Shown: positions 24,878 to 33,624 of the stretch, piece by piece | Numbering within the stretch: the stretch's first letter is position 1 | Layout of the letters: each line of letters starts with the position of its first letter | Assembly (NCBI GenBank): GCA_041309605.1 | Contig: JBFYZH010000084.1 | Coordinates: 1-34,447, forward strand | Reading direction: 5' to 3' | Source: JALOPX01 sp041309605 | GTDB taxonomy: Bacteria > Krumholzibacteriota > Krumholzibacteriia > Krumholzibacteriales > Krumholzibacteriaceae | DNA length: 34,447 nucleotides | Made by a program: the position numbers and the translations under genes | Notes under the pieces: model-generated | What the model saw: the letters and a program-made list of their open reading frames with translations, nothing else | Databases searched by the model: none | What the model was told of the DNA's origin: nothing

Positions 24878-27871
24878 ATGCCAGTCGCCAGCAGATCAAG
24901 GGTTCAGAATCCGGCGTTCGTCAGCATACCGCAGATCAGAATAATCGAGCTGGTGGCCATCTTCTGCATCGTCTACGTCGCCAGGGAGATCGCCGGGTTC
25001 AGTTACAGGACGAGCTTCATCCTGGCGGTTTTCCTCGGATCGGCGTTTCTGAGTCTTCTCGTGGCCGGGCTCGAAAACCGCGCGTCGGAAAATCACGAGG
25101 CCAGGCCCGGGAGCGACCGGACATGGTGCCGGGCCACGATCCTGGTCGATCTGGCGACGGTGCTCGCTTTGGTCTATTTCACCGGGAACATCGAAAGCCC
25201 GTTCATCTTCATACTCGTCGTGCCTCTGTTTTTTGCCGGCAGGCTTCTTCCGGCCCTGGGGGCGGGGGCGGCAATTACCGGGATAACGGTCGCCGTGATG
25301 GGAATGCTCGGATTGCTGGAGATAGAGGGGGTAATCCCTCATTTTTCCTGTCTTCCCGGCGCGCAGGGCGGGAGAGTGAACGGCCATTATCTGGCCGGCG
25401 GGCTGCTCGTGCTGGGCGGGTTCATGAGCCTGATGACGTACATGTTCAGCACCTTCTATGATAATTTCAACGTCTATTTCAGGAAAGCCGAAGACAGGCT
25501 GATAAATTCGCGGAAGAGGATAATAGAACTGACGCGGCTTTACGACATAAGCCTCGGGATAAATTCCGTAATAAGCCTCGACACTCTGCTGAAGATGGTC
25601 TGCAAGGAAATCACGCTCCTTCTTCGAAGACCGTGGGCCGCCGTGATCCTCGTAAACCAGAAGAAGGAGATAAACAACTACGTGGAACTGGATGACAACG
25701 GAATCGTGGCGATCGATCAGGAGGACGGCCTGGAGAAGGACGAGCTTCTCGATCAGATACTTTCAAGCGAGGACGGAATGCTTATCGAAAATGTCGCCGA
25801 AGAGAGGTCGGCCGCGGGTTCCCTGCTCGTCTGCGGAAGAAAACTGCGGCCGATGCTCGCCGTCCCCATCCTGTCCGGCAGGGAAGCGATAGGCGTCCTC
25901 ATGGTCGGCGACCAGAAGGAAGGGCCGTTCGACAGGGAAGACCTTCGCCTGCTGACCATACTTTCGGGTCAGGTGGCGACAGCCATCGAAAAAAGCAGGT
26001 TGTACGAGGTCATGAACAGCCGCATCAGCCGGCTTGAGGACGAAAACGAAAGACTGGAGAGCTCCAACAAGCTCAAAATGGGATACATCTCCCATCTTTC
26101 CCATGAGTTCAAGACGCCGCTCACGTCGATAAAGGCTTACGTGGAGTCGCTCAAGGATCATATCGAAGATCCGGAGTTCAAGGAGAAAAAGGATTTCCTC
26201 GACGTGGTGTCCAACGAAACGGACCGGCTCATACGGATGGTCAACAAGGTTCTCGATGTCTCGAAGATAGAGTTCGGGCAGAGGACCCTGAAGAGAAACG
26301 TGTTCGATTTGAAAAACGTCATCTCCGAGGTCGACACCTCGATGCAGCCCTACCTTCAGGACAAGAGGCTCCACCTGATAACGAGGCTGGCGGACCAGCT
26401 CCCGATGATAGACGGGGACGAGGATCTTATAAAGCAGGTATTCATCAATCTCATCGGCAACGCCGTGAAATTCTCGCCCCAGGGATCCAGGATATTCGTC
26501 ACGGCGGTGGAGGACGCGGTGTCGGTCAAGGTGAGCATCCGCGACGAGGGCATGGGCATCCCGGAGGAGGATCTGAAGAACATCTTCAAGCATTTCTACC
26601 AGGTCGGCAAGGGAATAGGCGACGGCGTCGGGTTGGGACTGGCGATCGTCAAGAACATAATAGAACAGCACGGAGGATACATACAGGTAACGAGCACGAT
26701 GGACGAAGGGAGTACCTTTACCTTCACGCTGCCCAAGGAGCATCATTTCAACGACCTCATGGGGTACATCTTCGGCTCGATTGAGTCGCAGGAGGAGATC
26801 AACGAAATATTCAGGCTGGCCGTCATGGTCGTGGCGGAGATGTTTTCGGCGAAGATCGTGTCGTTGATGCTTCTCGACCAGGAGAAGAACGAACTCTTCA
26901 TAAAGGATGCCTACGGGCTCGACGAGGGCGTGGTGGAAAAGGCGAGGGTAAAGCTGGGAAGAAGCATCGCGGGAAGGGTCGCCGAAACGGGCGAGCCGCT
27001 TCTTATCGAAAACGTTGAAGAAGTGGGGATAACGGGAAACATCAACAATCCCCAGTACGAGACAAAATCCCTTATAAGCGTTCCGCTCGTCGTCGGCGCC
27101 TCGGTGATCGGAGTGATAAACGTCAACAACAAGACTTCCGGCAGGCCTTTTACGGATGACGACCTGACACTTCTGGTTTCCTTCAGCCAGAGGTTTTCAA
27201 AGATCATCGAACGGATGAGGACAGCCGAGGATTTCAACTCATTCCTGCGCGAGGCGCTCAATTCGCTGCGATCGCTTCTCGAAATATGCGAGGAGGACAA
27301 GACGGGCCTGAGGTGCAAGAGCGTCGAATGGGCCGTCAAGATAGCCAGAAAACTGATGCTGAGCGAGAAAGAGATACAGGTAATACAGTACGTGTCGAGC
27401 ATACATGACGTGGGCATGACGACGGTCAGCGAAAAGATACTGAGGAAAACGCTGGATCTCACCACCGAAGAGGTCGATGAGATAAGAAAGCACCCTCAAA
27501 GGGGAACGGCCATACTCAGGCCCCTGGAGTTCGTCGAACTCGTCAGCCAGATAATGCTTTTCCATCACGAGCGTATGGACGGCAAAGGGTATCCGATGGG
27601 CCTGAAGGAGGACCAGATACCGATCGGGTCGAGGATACTGGCGGTCCTTGACGCGTACGTGTCGATGATAAGCAAGAGACCTTTCCGGCGGCAGCTCGCC
27701 GTGGAAGAGTCCATCGACGAACTGGTTTCCAACGCGGGAGCGCAGTTCGACCCGGCTGTGGTGAATTCGTTTGTGGAGGTCCTCATGGACGAAGGATTCA
27801 TAGAGATAGAGGAATACACGAACATTACGGACAAATTGCGGTTCGGCGGCAAACACAAGGCGATGCCTTGA
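24878..27871 (+). CDS. Membrane histidine kinase fused to GAF and degenerate HD-GYP domain (997 aa)
   Basis: Several membrane helices (about 20-210) are followed by a GAF domain (about 220-380) and a short coiled coil. HisKA has H409 in S-H-E-F-K-T-P-L-T-S-I-K-A-Y, and HATPase (about 510-630) ends with G-V-G-L-G-L-A-I-V-K-N. A second GAF (about 645-790) and a C-terminal HD-GYP-like domain (about 800-980) complete the protein. HD-GYP normally hydrolyses c-di-GMP with a His/Asp-bound metal pair. Here H843-D844, a later H-P, H896-H897 and the G-Y-P at 904-906 remain, but the first ligand His is missing and the conserved Lys after H-D-x-G is Met847. It may bind rather than cleave. The kinase-to-HD-GYP order is unusual. 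It is paralogous to the next gene. Confidence 0.88.
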   Translation: MPVASRSRVQNPAFVSIPQIRIIELVAIFCIVYVAREIAGFSYRTSFILAVFLGSAFLSLLVAGLENRASENHEARPGSDRTWCRATILVDLATVLALVYFTGNIESPFIFILVVPLFFAGRLLPALGAGAAITGITVAVMGMLGLLEIEGVIPHFSCLPGAQGGRVNGHYLAGGLLVLGGFMSLMTYMFSTFYDNFNVYFRKAEDRLINSRKRIIELTRLYDISLGINSVISLDTLLKMVCKEITLLLRRPWAAVILVNQKKEINNYVELDDNGIVAIDQEDGLEKDELLDQILSSEDGMLIENVAEERSAAGSLLVCGRKLRPMLAVPILSGREAIGVLMVGDQKEGPFDREDLRLLTILSGQVATAIEKSRLYEVMNSRISRLEDENERLESSNKLKMGYISHLSHEFKTPLTSIKAYVESLKDHIEDPEFKEKKDFLDVVSNETDRLIRMVNKVLDVSKIEFGQRTLKRNVFDLKNVISEVDTSMQPYLQDKRLHLITRLADQLPMIDGDEDLIKQVFINLIGNAVKFSPQGSRIFVTAVEDAVSVKVSIRDEGMGIPEEDLKNIFKHFYQVGKGIGDGVGLGLAIVKNIIEQHGGYIQVTSTMDEGSTFTFTLPKEHHFNDLMGYIFGSIESQEEINEIFRLAVMVVAEMFSAKIVSLMLLDQEKNELFIKDAYGLDEGVVEKARVKLGRSIAGRVAETGEPLLIENVEEVGITGNINNPQYETKSLISVPLVVGASVIGVINVNNKTSGRPFTDDDLTLLVSFSQRFSKIIERMRTAEDFNSFLREALNSLRSLLEICEEDKTGLRCKSVEWAVKIARKLMLSEKEIQVIQYVSSIHDVGMTTVSEKILRKTLDLTTEEVDEIRKHPQRGTAILRPLEFVELVSQIMLFHHERMDGKGYPMGLKEDQIPIGSRILAVLDAYVSMISKRPFRRQLAVEESIDELVSNAGAQFDPAVVNSFVEVLMDEGFIEIEEYTNITDKLRFGGKHKAMP

Positions 27872-27885
27872 GCGGGAGGGTTCGG

Positions 27886-30800
27886 GTGCTCAGGTCCGGC
27901 GCTGAAATAATGTTCACCGGCGACGCGGGAGCGGTCACGTATCTCTTCCTCGTCCTGCTTATATCCCTGGCCTCGATAGGCAGGGTCTCGATGCTCAGGC
28001 GGTACAGGCAGAAGGGGACCCTGGCGGGAGTGGCGGCAGGATTTTTCCTGCTTGCGGTCTCCCGGGTGGTCCTCGTCCTTTTCCTGGGCGCGGGACGCGC
28101 GGGTTATTCCGCAGCCGCCCTGGCCGCCGGACTCGCCGGTTTCTACATGCTCATGACCAGCGCCGCGTCCGGAAGAAGGGAAGAGGACTATTCGCCGTGG
28201 AACGGCAGGCTCGCGGGACCGACCGCCATCTCGGGGATCGTTCTCGGCGTCTCTATGCTTCTGGTCTCGGGCGGGAAACCGCTCGATTCCGTCGCGATGA
28301 GACTCGTCTTTTTCTTTGTGACGTTCGCTCCGGCCGGACTGGTCGCCGGCCTGCTTATGGAGAGGAAAAGATTCGGGTTCAGGGGCCCGGCGCTGATATT
28401 CGCGTCGGCCGCTTTCACGGCTGCGGCGTCGGTGATGGCGGGATTGATATCGTCGGGGCTGACCGGCAACGACCCCTTCTGGATCCAGCTGTTCACGCTT
28501 GTCGACGTCGCGGGCTTTTTCCTGTTCCTCATTGCTTTTGTTTTCGAGTCTTCCACGGCCTCCGCGCTGCCGTCTCCCGAACGCGATGACGGGCCCCGTG
28601 CCGTGTCGGCCTCCGACATGATCGCCCCGGGGAATATTCCCGGCAGGAAGATGATGGAAATCAGCATGAAGATAATCGGCGGCGAAAAGGAACAGGCGGT
28701 GTACAAGGCCCTCGCCGAAGCCGTGTACGGCGAGACGCAAGCCCAGTTCGTCCTCGTCAGGACCGCGGGGGAGATGGACGAAAGGTTCGAAACGAAGGCC
28801 TGGCTGCACAACGGCGTGATCTGTCCGCAACCGAGATTTTCGATGAAACTGAACAAGAACAGGTTCTCCGCCCTCTGCTGCGGCGAGAAGGCCGTCTGCT
28901 GCGGGTACTTTCTTGACAGGGAAGACCTGGGCGAGGACCGCGATGCCTTCGTTCCGGAGGGAATCGAGTGGAGCGCGAACGGCATCGCCATAGTTCCGGT
29001 GATGGAAGACGGCATGACCAGGGGCTTTTTCACGATCGGTTTTTTCCGCGCCAGCCCCCCTGTCGACCTCTGGGAGATCCTGAGGATGTATTCCTTCAAC
29101 GTGATCGAGATATGTGCCAGGGAAAATTTCAAGGAAAAGGTGCGAAGCGGGAGGAAGGCCCTGTCCGCATGCAAGGATGAACTGGAAGCGGCCAACCAGC
29201 TCAAATCGAATTTCCTTTCGATCGTTTCCCACGAGTTCAGAACCCCTCTTACGTCGATAAAGGCTTACGCGGAGACTCTTCTCGACAATGTCAAGACCAT
29301 CGAACGCGACACGATGCGGAATTTCCTGACGGTGATGGCGGAGGAGAACGACAGGGTCATAAAACTGGTGGATAACATGCTCAGCTATTCGAGCATGGAA
29401 ACGGGGCACCTGAAGGTCGAAAAATCGTCCTGCAACCTCGGCGAGATGATCACCGAGTCGCTCAGGGAACTCGAAAAAAACTTCATGGAAAAGAAGGTCA
29501 ATACGGATTTAAGGCTTCCGAAACACGATGTCGTGATAGACGCCGACAGGGAACTGATAAGACAGCTCCTTCAGAATCTCATCAGCAACGCCGTGAAGTT
29601 CACCCCCCATATGGGCAAGGTCACCGTGACGCTTGAGGAGGAGGCTTCGGCGGCGAGGATCGTGGTCCAGGATACGGGCCACGGCATCCCCGAGGACCAG
29701 CTGGAGAAAATATTCGAGAGGTTCCACCAGGTCGACGCCAGCGATACGAGGGAATTCGGAGGATCCGGCCTGGGCCTTGCGATCTGCAAAAACATCGTCG
29801 AATGGCATGACGGCAGGATATGGGTCGAAAACGTGAAAGAAGCCGGCGCGAGGTTCGTGGTGATGCTTCCGGTCAAGGACATCATCGTCAGGCAGGCCGC
29901 GGCCGCGGGACATATAGGATCGGTGAGATTCGAAAGAGAAAGGTATCTCTCTCTGCTCGTGGAAATGCTTTCGGAGTTCCTCCAGGCAAAAAAGGCGTCG
30001 ATCATGGTGCTCGACAGGGAAAAGCAGGTTCTGCAGGTGATCGCGGCCAAGGGGCTCGACCCGGAATTCGTTCAGAACACGAACGTCGAACTCGGCGAAA
30101 GGATCGCCGGAAAAGTGTTTCTCGACGGGGAGTCGATCCATGTTTTCAACATCGAAAAAGACGGGAACATGGGGCGCGTCAACAACAGCGCCTACTACGG
30201 AACGAACTCGTTCATATCTTCGCCCCTCAGGGACGGCGACACGATCATGGGAGTCATTAACGTGAGCGACCATGTCGAGGGACGGGAATTCACAAAGGCC
30301 GACAAGGAAGTCCTCGAGGCTTTCAGCGGGATAATATCGGGCATGCTGAAAAAACTGGAAGCCTATGAAACGGTTTCCTTCAATTTCGAAAGACTCAAGG
30401 AAGCCATGAAAAGCATCCTTCACATAAGGGAGGGGTTGGGAAGCAGGAATCTCGTGAATTACTCGCTGATCGCCCTGGCCGTCGGACGCAGGCTGGGTCT
30501 TTCCGAGGAGTCCCTGACCGCCCTGAGAATGGGGATGAACATGTACGACCTCGGCATGATGAAGATCCCACGAAGCATCAGGATGAAAAAGGAAGAACTG
30601 GCGGACCGGGAATGGAAGAAACTCCACGAACATCCGAATCTCGGGTACATGCTTCTGTCCCCGATGGGACTGGACGAAAGGATCATGAAAATGGTCCGGT
30701 ATCATCACGAATTCTTCGACGGAAGCGGTTACCCCGAAGGATTGATGAGGGAGGAGATTCCCATAGAGGCGAGGATAATAAACGTGATCGATTCCTTCAG

Positions 30801-31053
30801 GGCGCTGATAACTCACGGCCCGTACCGCCGCGCCTTCACGATCGACGAGGCGCGAAACGAAATAATCAGAAACTCGGGGACGAAGTTCGATCCCAAGGTC
30901 GTGGGGGCTTTCGTAAAGGTGCTGCACGAACTGGGCGCCAGGGAAGACGACCAGGAACTCGTGCTCGACGTGATAGAAAAGGAACTTGAGGCGATAAGAA
31001 AAGAGAATGGAAATTCAGGATCGGGGGAAAAAAACAGGGAGGAAATTAAATGA
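27886..31053 (+). CDS. Second membrane histidine kinase-GAF-degenerate HD-GYP protein (1055 aa)
   Basis: Same architecture as its upstream neighbour: about seven membrane helices (10-225), a GAF-like region (260-415), HisKA with H449 in S-H-E-F-R-T-P-L-T-S-I-K-A-Y, HATPase with G-S-G-L-G-L-A-I-C-K-N, GAF (about 680-830) and an HD-GYP-like domain (about 840-1005). The HD pair is Y887-D888, so the metal-binding His is lost, the first ligand position is Asn, and the Lys is Met891. H940-H941 and G-Y-P (948-950) remain. The start is GTG at 27886 with GGGAGG 5-6 bases upstream, preferred over the TTG at 27868 that overlaps the previous stop. The stop overlaps the receiver gene as ATGA. It looks like a tandem duplicate that has diverged. 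Confidence 0.88.
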   Translation: MLRSGAEIMFTGDAGAVTYLFLVLLISLASIGRVSMLRRYRQKGTLAGVAAGFFLLAVSRVVLVLFLGAGRAGYSAAALAAGLAGFYMLMTSAASGRREEDYSPWNGRLAGPTAISGIVLGVSMLLVSGGKPLDSVAMRLVFFFVTFAPAGLVAGLLMERKRFGFRGPALIFASAAFTAAASVMAGLISSGLTGNDPFWIQLFTLVDVAGFFLFLIAFVFESSTASALPSPERDDGPRAVSASDMIAPGNIPGRKMMEISMKIIGGEKEQAVYKALAEAVYGETQAQFVLVRTAGEMDERFETKAWLHNGVICPQPRFSMKLNKNRFSALCCGEKAVCCGYFLDREDLGEDRDAFVPEGIEWSANGIAIVPVMEDGMTRGFFTIGFFRASPPVDLWEILRMYSFNVIEICARENFKEKVRSGRKALSACKDELEAANQLKSNFLSIVSHEFRTPLTSIKAYAETLLDNVKTIERDTMRNFLTVMAEENDRVIKLVDNMLSYSSMETGHLKVEKSSCNLGEMITESLRELEKNFMEKKVNTDLRLPKHDVVIDADRELIRQLLQNLISNAVKFTPHMGKVTVTLEEEASAARIVVQDTGHGIPEDQLEKIFERFHQVDASDTREFGGSGLGLAICKNIVEWHDGRIWVENVKEAGARFVVMLPVKDIIVRQAAAAGHIGSVRFERERYLSLLVEMLSEFLQAKKASIMVLDREKQVLQVIAAKGLDPEFVQNTNVELGERIAGKVFLDGESIHVFNIEKDGNMGRVNNSAYYGTNSFISSPLRDGDTIMGVINVSDHVEGREFTKADKEVLEAFSGIISGMLKKLEAYETVSFNFERLKEAMKSILHIREGLGSRNLVNYSLIALAVGRRLGLSEESLTALRMGMNMYDLGMMKIPRSIRMKKEELADREWKKLHEHPNLGYMLLSPMGLDERIMKMVRYHHEFFDGSGYPEGLMREEIPIEARIINVIDSFRALITHGPYRRAFTIDEARNEIIRNSGTKFDPKVVGAFVKVLHELGAREDDQELVLDVIEKELEAIRKENGNSGSGEKNREEIK

Positions 31054-31427
31054 GAAAAGGGAAGGTGCTGGTCGTCGACGACGAGGTGAACATCACGCAG
31101 ATACTCGAGTTCAGCATAGGCTCCGAGGGGTATGAAGTACTGACGGCCTCGAATGGCGAGGAAGCCGTGGACAAGGCCCGCCGCGAACAGCCGGATCTTA
31201 TAATACTCGATATCATGATGCCCAAGATCGACGGGTACGAGACCTGCCGGATATTGAAGGCCAACCCCTTGACAAAAAACATACCGGTCGTGCTTCTTAC
31301 GGCAAAGGGAAGGGATATCGACAAGAGGCTGGGATATGAAGTGGGGGCCACGGACTACATCATCAAGCCGTTCAGTCCCAACAAGCTCATCGAGAGAATC
31401 CACGAGCTGCTCGTAAGCTCCAGGTAG
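31050..31427 (+). CDS. Stand-alone receiver-domain response regulator
   Basis: The 125-residue protein is a complete receiver and nothing else: acidic pocket D10-D11, phosphoacceptor D54 in I-I-L-D-I-M-M-P, T84 and K106 in I-I-K-P-F. With no output domain it resembles CheY/Spo0F-type relay proteins and could shuttle phosphate between the kinases of this operon and an unseen regulator. It starts inside the stop of the preceding kinase (ATGA) with AGGGAGG upstream, so it is made with it. Its close match to the receiver of the first gene in the operon (both have D-L-I-I-L-D, M-M-P-x-I-D-G and L-T-A-K) suggests common origin. Confidence 0.93.
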   Translation: MRKGKVLVVDDEVNITQILEFSIGSEGYEVLTASNGEEAVDKARREQPDLIILDIMMPKIDGYETCRILKANPLTKNIPVVLLTAKGRDIDKRLGYEVGATDYIIKPFSPNKLIERIHELLVSSR

Positions 31428-31436
31428 CCTTTTGCG

Positions 31437-31465
31437 TTGCCGGCCGGCCGGACAGGTAATATACT
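31437..31465 (+). promoter_or_regulatory. Candidate sigma70 promoter of priA
   Basis: TTGCCG (31437-31442) and TATACT (31460-31465) are separated by exactly 17 bases. The -10 matches the consensus in five of six positions. The expected start of transcription, near 31472, is only about 4 bases before the priA ATG at 31476. The spacer contains the self-complementary run GGCCGGCCGG. Confidence 0.5.
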
Positions 31466-31475
31466 CTCTGCCACC

Positions 31476-33482
31476 ATGGGAGAGATTGCCGAAGATACGC
31501 TGTTCGCCGATATAGCCCTGCCGATCCCGGTCGACAGGCTTTTTACCTACAGGATCCCCGACGAAGCGAAGGGCGCCGTCAAGGTCGGTTCGCGCGTGGC
31601 GGTTCCCTTCGGAAAAAGAAAGATGACCGGATATGTGATCTCCCTCGGCTCCGAGCCTCCCGAAGGGTTGGACCTCAAAACGATAGTTTCCGTTCTCGAC
31701 GAAGAACCCCTGTTGACGCCGGCCCTGTTGAAGCTGGCATCCTGGATGTCGAGGTATTATGTCCAGCCGGCGGGGATCGTCCTGAGGGCGATCCTTCCCG
31801 CCGGAATCAGGGGAAAGGGAAGATCCGTAATAAGAGGCGATGTGGCGGACCGTTTCCCCGCGGAACCGCAGCGCCCGCCGCTCAATCACGATCAGCGGGC
31901 GGTTTTTGACGCCGTGGCCGCGGCCGTTGTGGAAGGTTCCCCGCGCACGTTCCTTCTTTACGGTGTGACAGGCAGCGGAAAGACGGAGGTTTACCTCAGA
32001 TGCATCGAGGAGGTCCTCGCGGCGGGCGGATCCGCGCTGGTCCTGGTTCCCGAGATAGCGCTCATCCCGCAATCCACCGCCAGGTTCCAGCGGCGGTTCG
32101 GGGGGGACGACGTGGCCGTGCTTCACAGCCGGTTGAGCGGGCCGCAGAGGGCCACCATATGGAGAAAAGCCGCGGCCGGCGACGCCAGGGTCGTCATAGG
32201 CCCGAGATCGGCCGTGTTCGTCCCGTTGAAAAACCTGAGGATCATCGTCATCGACGAAGAACAGGATCCGTCGTTCAAACAGGAGGAAAAACCCCACTAC
32301 AGTGCGGTGGAAGCGGCCGCTTTCAGGAGCCGGAGCGAGGGAGTGCCCCTTCTTCTGGGGTCCGCCACTCCGTCGCTCGAGAGCTGGTCGGAGGCCACGG
32401 AGGGCGGGATTACCCTGTTCACGCTATCCGAAAGGCCCGCCGGCGGGAGGATGCCGGCGGTGGAGATAGTCGACATGAGGGGACGCGACGGAATCTTTTC
32501 CGATGAACTGCTGCGCGCGATGGAAAAGACCCTCCGGGACGGCGAACAGGGGATAATACTGATAAACCGCAGAGGGCACGCCTTCTACGTCCAGTGCGGC
32601 GGGTGCGGATGGATAGACAGATGCCCAAACTGTTCCATATCTCTCACGTACCACAGCAGGGGGCACCGGTTGCTGTGCCATTATTGCGGGCACCACCGGC
32701 CTCCGCCCGACAGGTGCCCCAGGTGCGGCGGCTACAGGATCCTTCAGAAAGGAGCCGGAACGCAGAGGGTCGAGATGGAACTTCAGAACCTGGTTCCCGG
32801 GGCAAAGATCCTGAGGATGGATCTTGATACGACGACGGGGAAGACGGGGCACCTGGGCCTGCTCGAGAAATTCGGCAGGAAAGAAGCGGACTTTCTTCTG
32901 GGCACCCAGATGGTGGCGAAGGGGCATCATTACCCGGATGTGACCCTGGTGGGGATACTGGCGGCCGACGAGGGGCTCAATTTTCCCGACTTCAGGGCGG
33001 CTGAACGCACCTTCCATCTTCTCTCGCAGGCGGCCGGAAGGACGGGCCGGGGAATGCGGGGGGGGAGGGTGATCATCCAGGCTTTCGCTCCAGGGCACTT
33101 CATTTATGACCATATTTCGGGACACGATTTCCCCGGGTTCGCCGCGGTCGAACTGGCGCTCCGAAAACAGCTCGGGTACCCGCCCGCCGTCAGGTTGATG
33201 CTGTTCACCGTCTCGTCCCTTTCCGCCGCCGCGGCGGAAAAGGCCGCGCAAGCGGTTTACGAGGCTTTTGAGAGGGAAGAGCTTCGGGACGGTGCCTCCC
33301 TGCTCGGCCCCGTGGCCGCACTCGTCGAGAAGATAAAGGGAAGGTACAGGTTCCATGTGCTCGTAAAGGGTCCGTTTTCCGGGGAGTCGAAGAAAAAACT
33401 GGTTCAAGCGGCCGAAGAGGTTTTGGCGGGAACGAAAGGGATCGATCTGCAATGGGATGTCGATCCTGTAAACCTTTTCTAA
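31476..33482 (+). CDS. priA: Primosomal protein N' (replication restart helicase PriA)
   Basis: PriA recognises stalled forks, unwinds DNA 3' to 5' and reloads DnaB. The 668-residue product has the N-terminal DNA-binding domain (P-V-D-R-L-F-T-Y-R-I-P, G-S-R-V-A-V-P-F-G-K-R). It has Walker A G-V-T-G-S-G-K-T-E near 163-171, a D-E-E-Q-D box (D-E-E-H is usual), and L-L-G-S-A-T-P-S-L-E-S. The zinc-binding insertion carries eight Cys (C-x2-C, C-x2-C, C-x2-C, C-x2-C). The C-terminal helicase motifs G-T-Q-M-V-A-K-G-H-H-Y and Q-A-A-G-R-T-G-R-G follow. Start ATG at 31476 has no Shine-Dalgarno sequence. The frame is open back to a TTG at 31437, but those residues are not family-like. It is probably transcribed from its own promoter. 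Confidence 0.96.
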   Translation: MGEIAEDTLFADIALPIPVDRLFTYRIPDEAKGAVKVGSRVAVPFGKRKMTGYVISLGSEPPEGLDLKTIVSVLDEEPLLTPALLKLASWMSRYYVQPAGIVLRAILPAGIRGKGRSVIRGDVADRFPAEPQRPPLNHDQRAVFDAVAAAVVEGSPRTFLLYGVTGSGKTEVYLRCIEEVLAAGGSALVLVPEIALIPQSTARFQRRFGGDDVAVLHSRLSGPQRATIWRKAAAGDARVVIGPRSAVFVPLKNLRIIVIDEEQDPSFKQEEKPHYSAVEAAAFRSRSEGVPLLLGSATPSLESWSEATEGGITLFTLSERPAGGRMPAVEIVDMRGRDGIFSDELLRAMEKTLRDGEQGIILINRRGHAFYVQCGGCGWIDRCPNCSISLTYHSRGHRLLCHYCGHHRPPPDRCPRCGGYRILQKGAGTQRVEMELQNLVPGAKILRMDLDTTTGKTGHLGLLEKFGRKEADFLLGTQMVAKGHHYPDVTLVGILAADEGLNFPDFRAAERTFHLLSQAAGRTGRGMRGGRVIIQAFAPGHFIYDHISGHDFPGFAAVELALRKQLGYPPAVRLMLFTVSSLSAAAAEKAAQAVYEAFEREELRDGASLLGPVAALVEKIKGRYRFHVLVKGPFSGESKKKLVQAAEEVLAGTKGIDLQWDVDPVNLF

Positions 33483-33518
33483 CAAACCGGATGCAAAATC
33501 GACACGACCCGATATTCC

Positions 33519-33547
33519 TTGACATGGTCCCTGTCGGCTGCTAACTT
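33519..33547 (+). promoter_or_regulatory. Sigma70 promoter of the TPR lipoprotein gene
   Basis: A perfect TTGACA (33519-33524), 17 bases, then TAACTT (33542-33547). Transcription would start near 33554, about 70 bases before the ATG at 33625. It is in the 142-base gap after priA, which has no other feature that I can support. Confidence 0.6.
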
Positions 33548-33624
33548 TTTGAAAAGATCACTGTCTCGCGTTACCGAAGGAAATGATCGTGGTCCGCGGC
33601 GGACACGAAGGAGGTATCTTCCAG

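Noticed and set aside
27868..27870. TTG overlapping the previous stop as the start of the second large kinase
   Set aside because: A GGGAGG site is placed correctly for the GTG at 27886 and lies inside the longer version.
27565..29409. 614-codon minus-strand open frame spanning the junction of the two large kinases
   Set aside because: It runs across two convincing genes, has no recognisable domain and no plausible ribosome-binding site. It is a by-product of codon bias.
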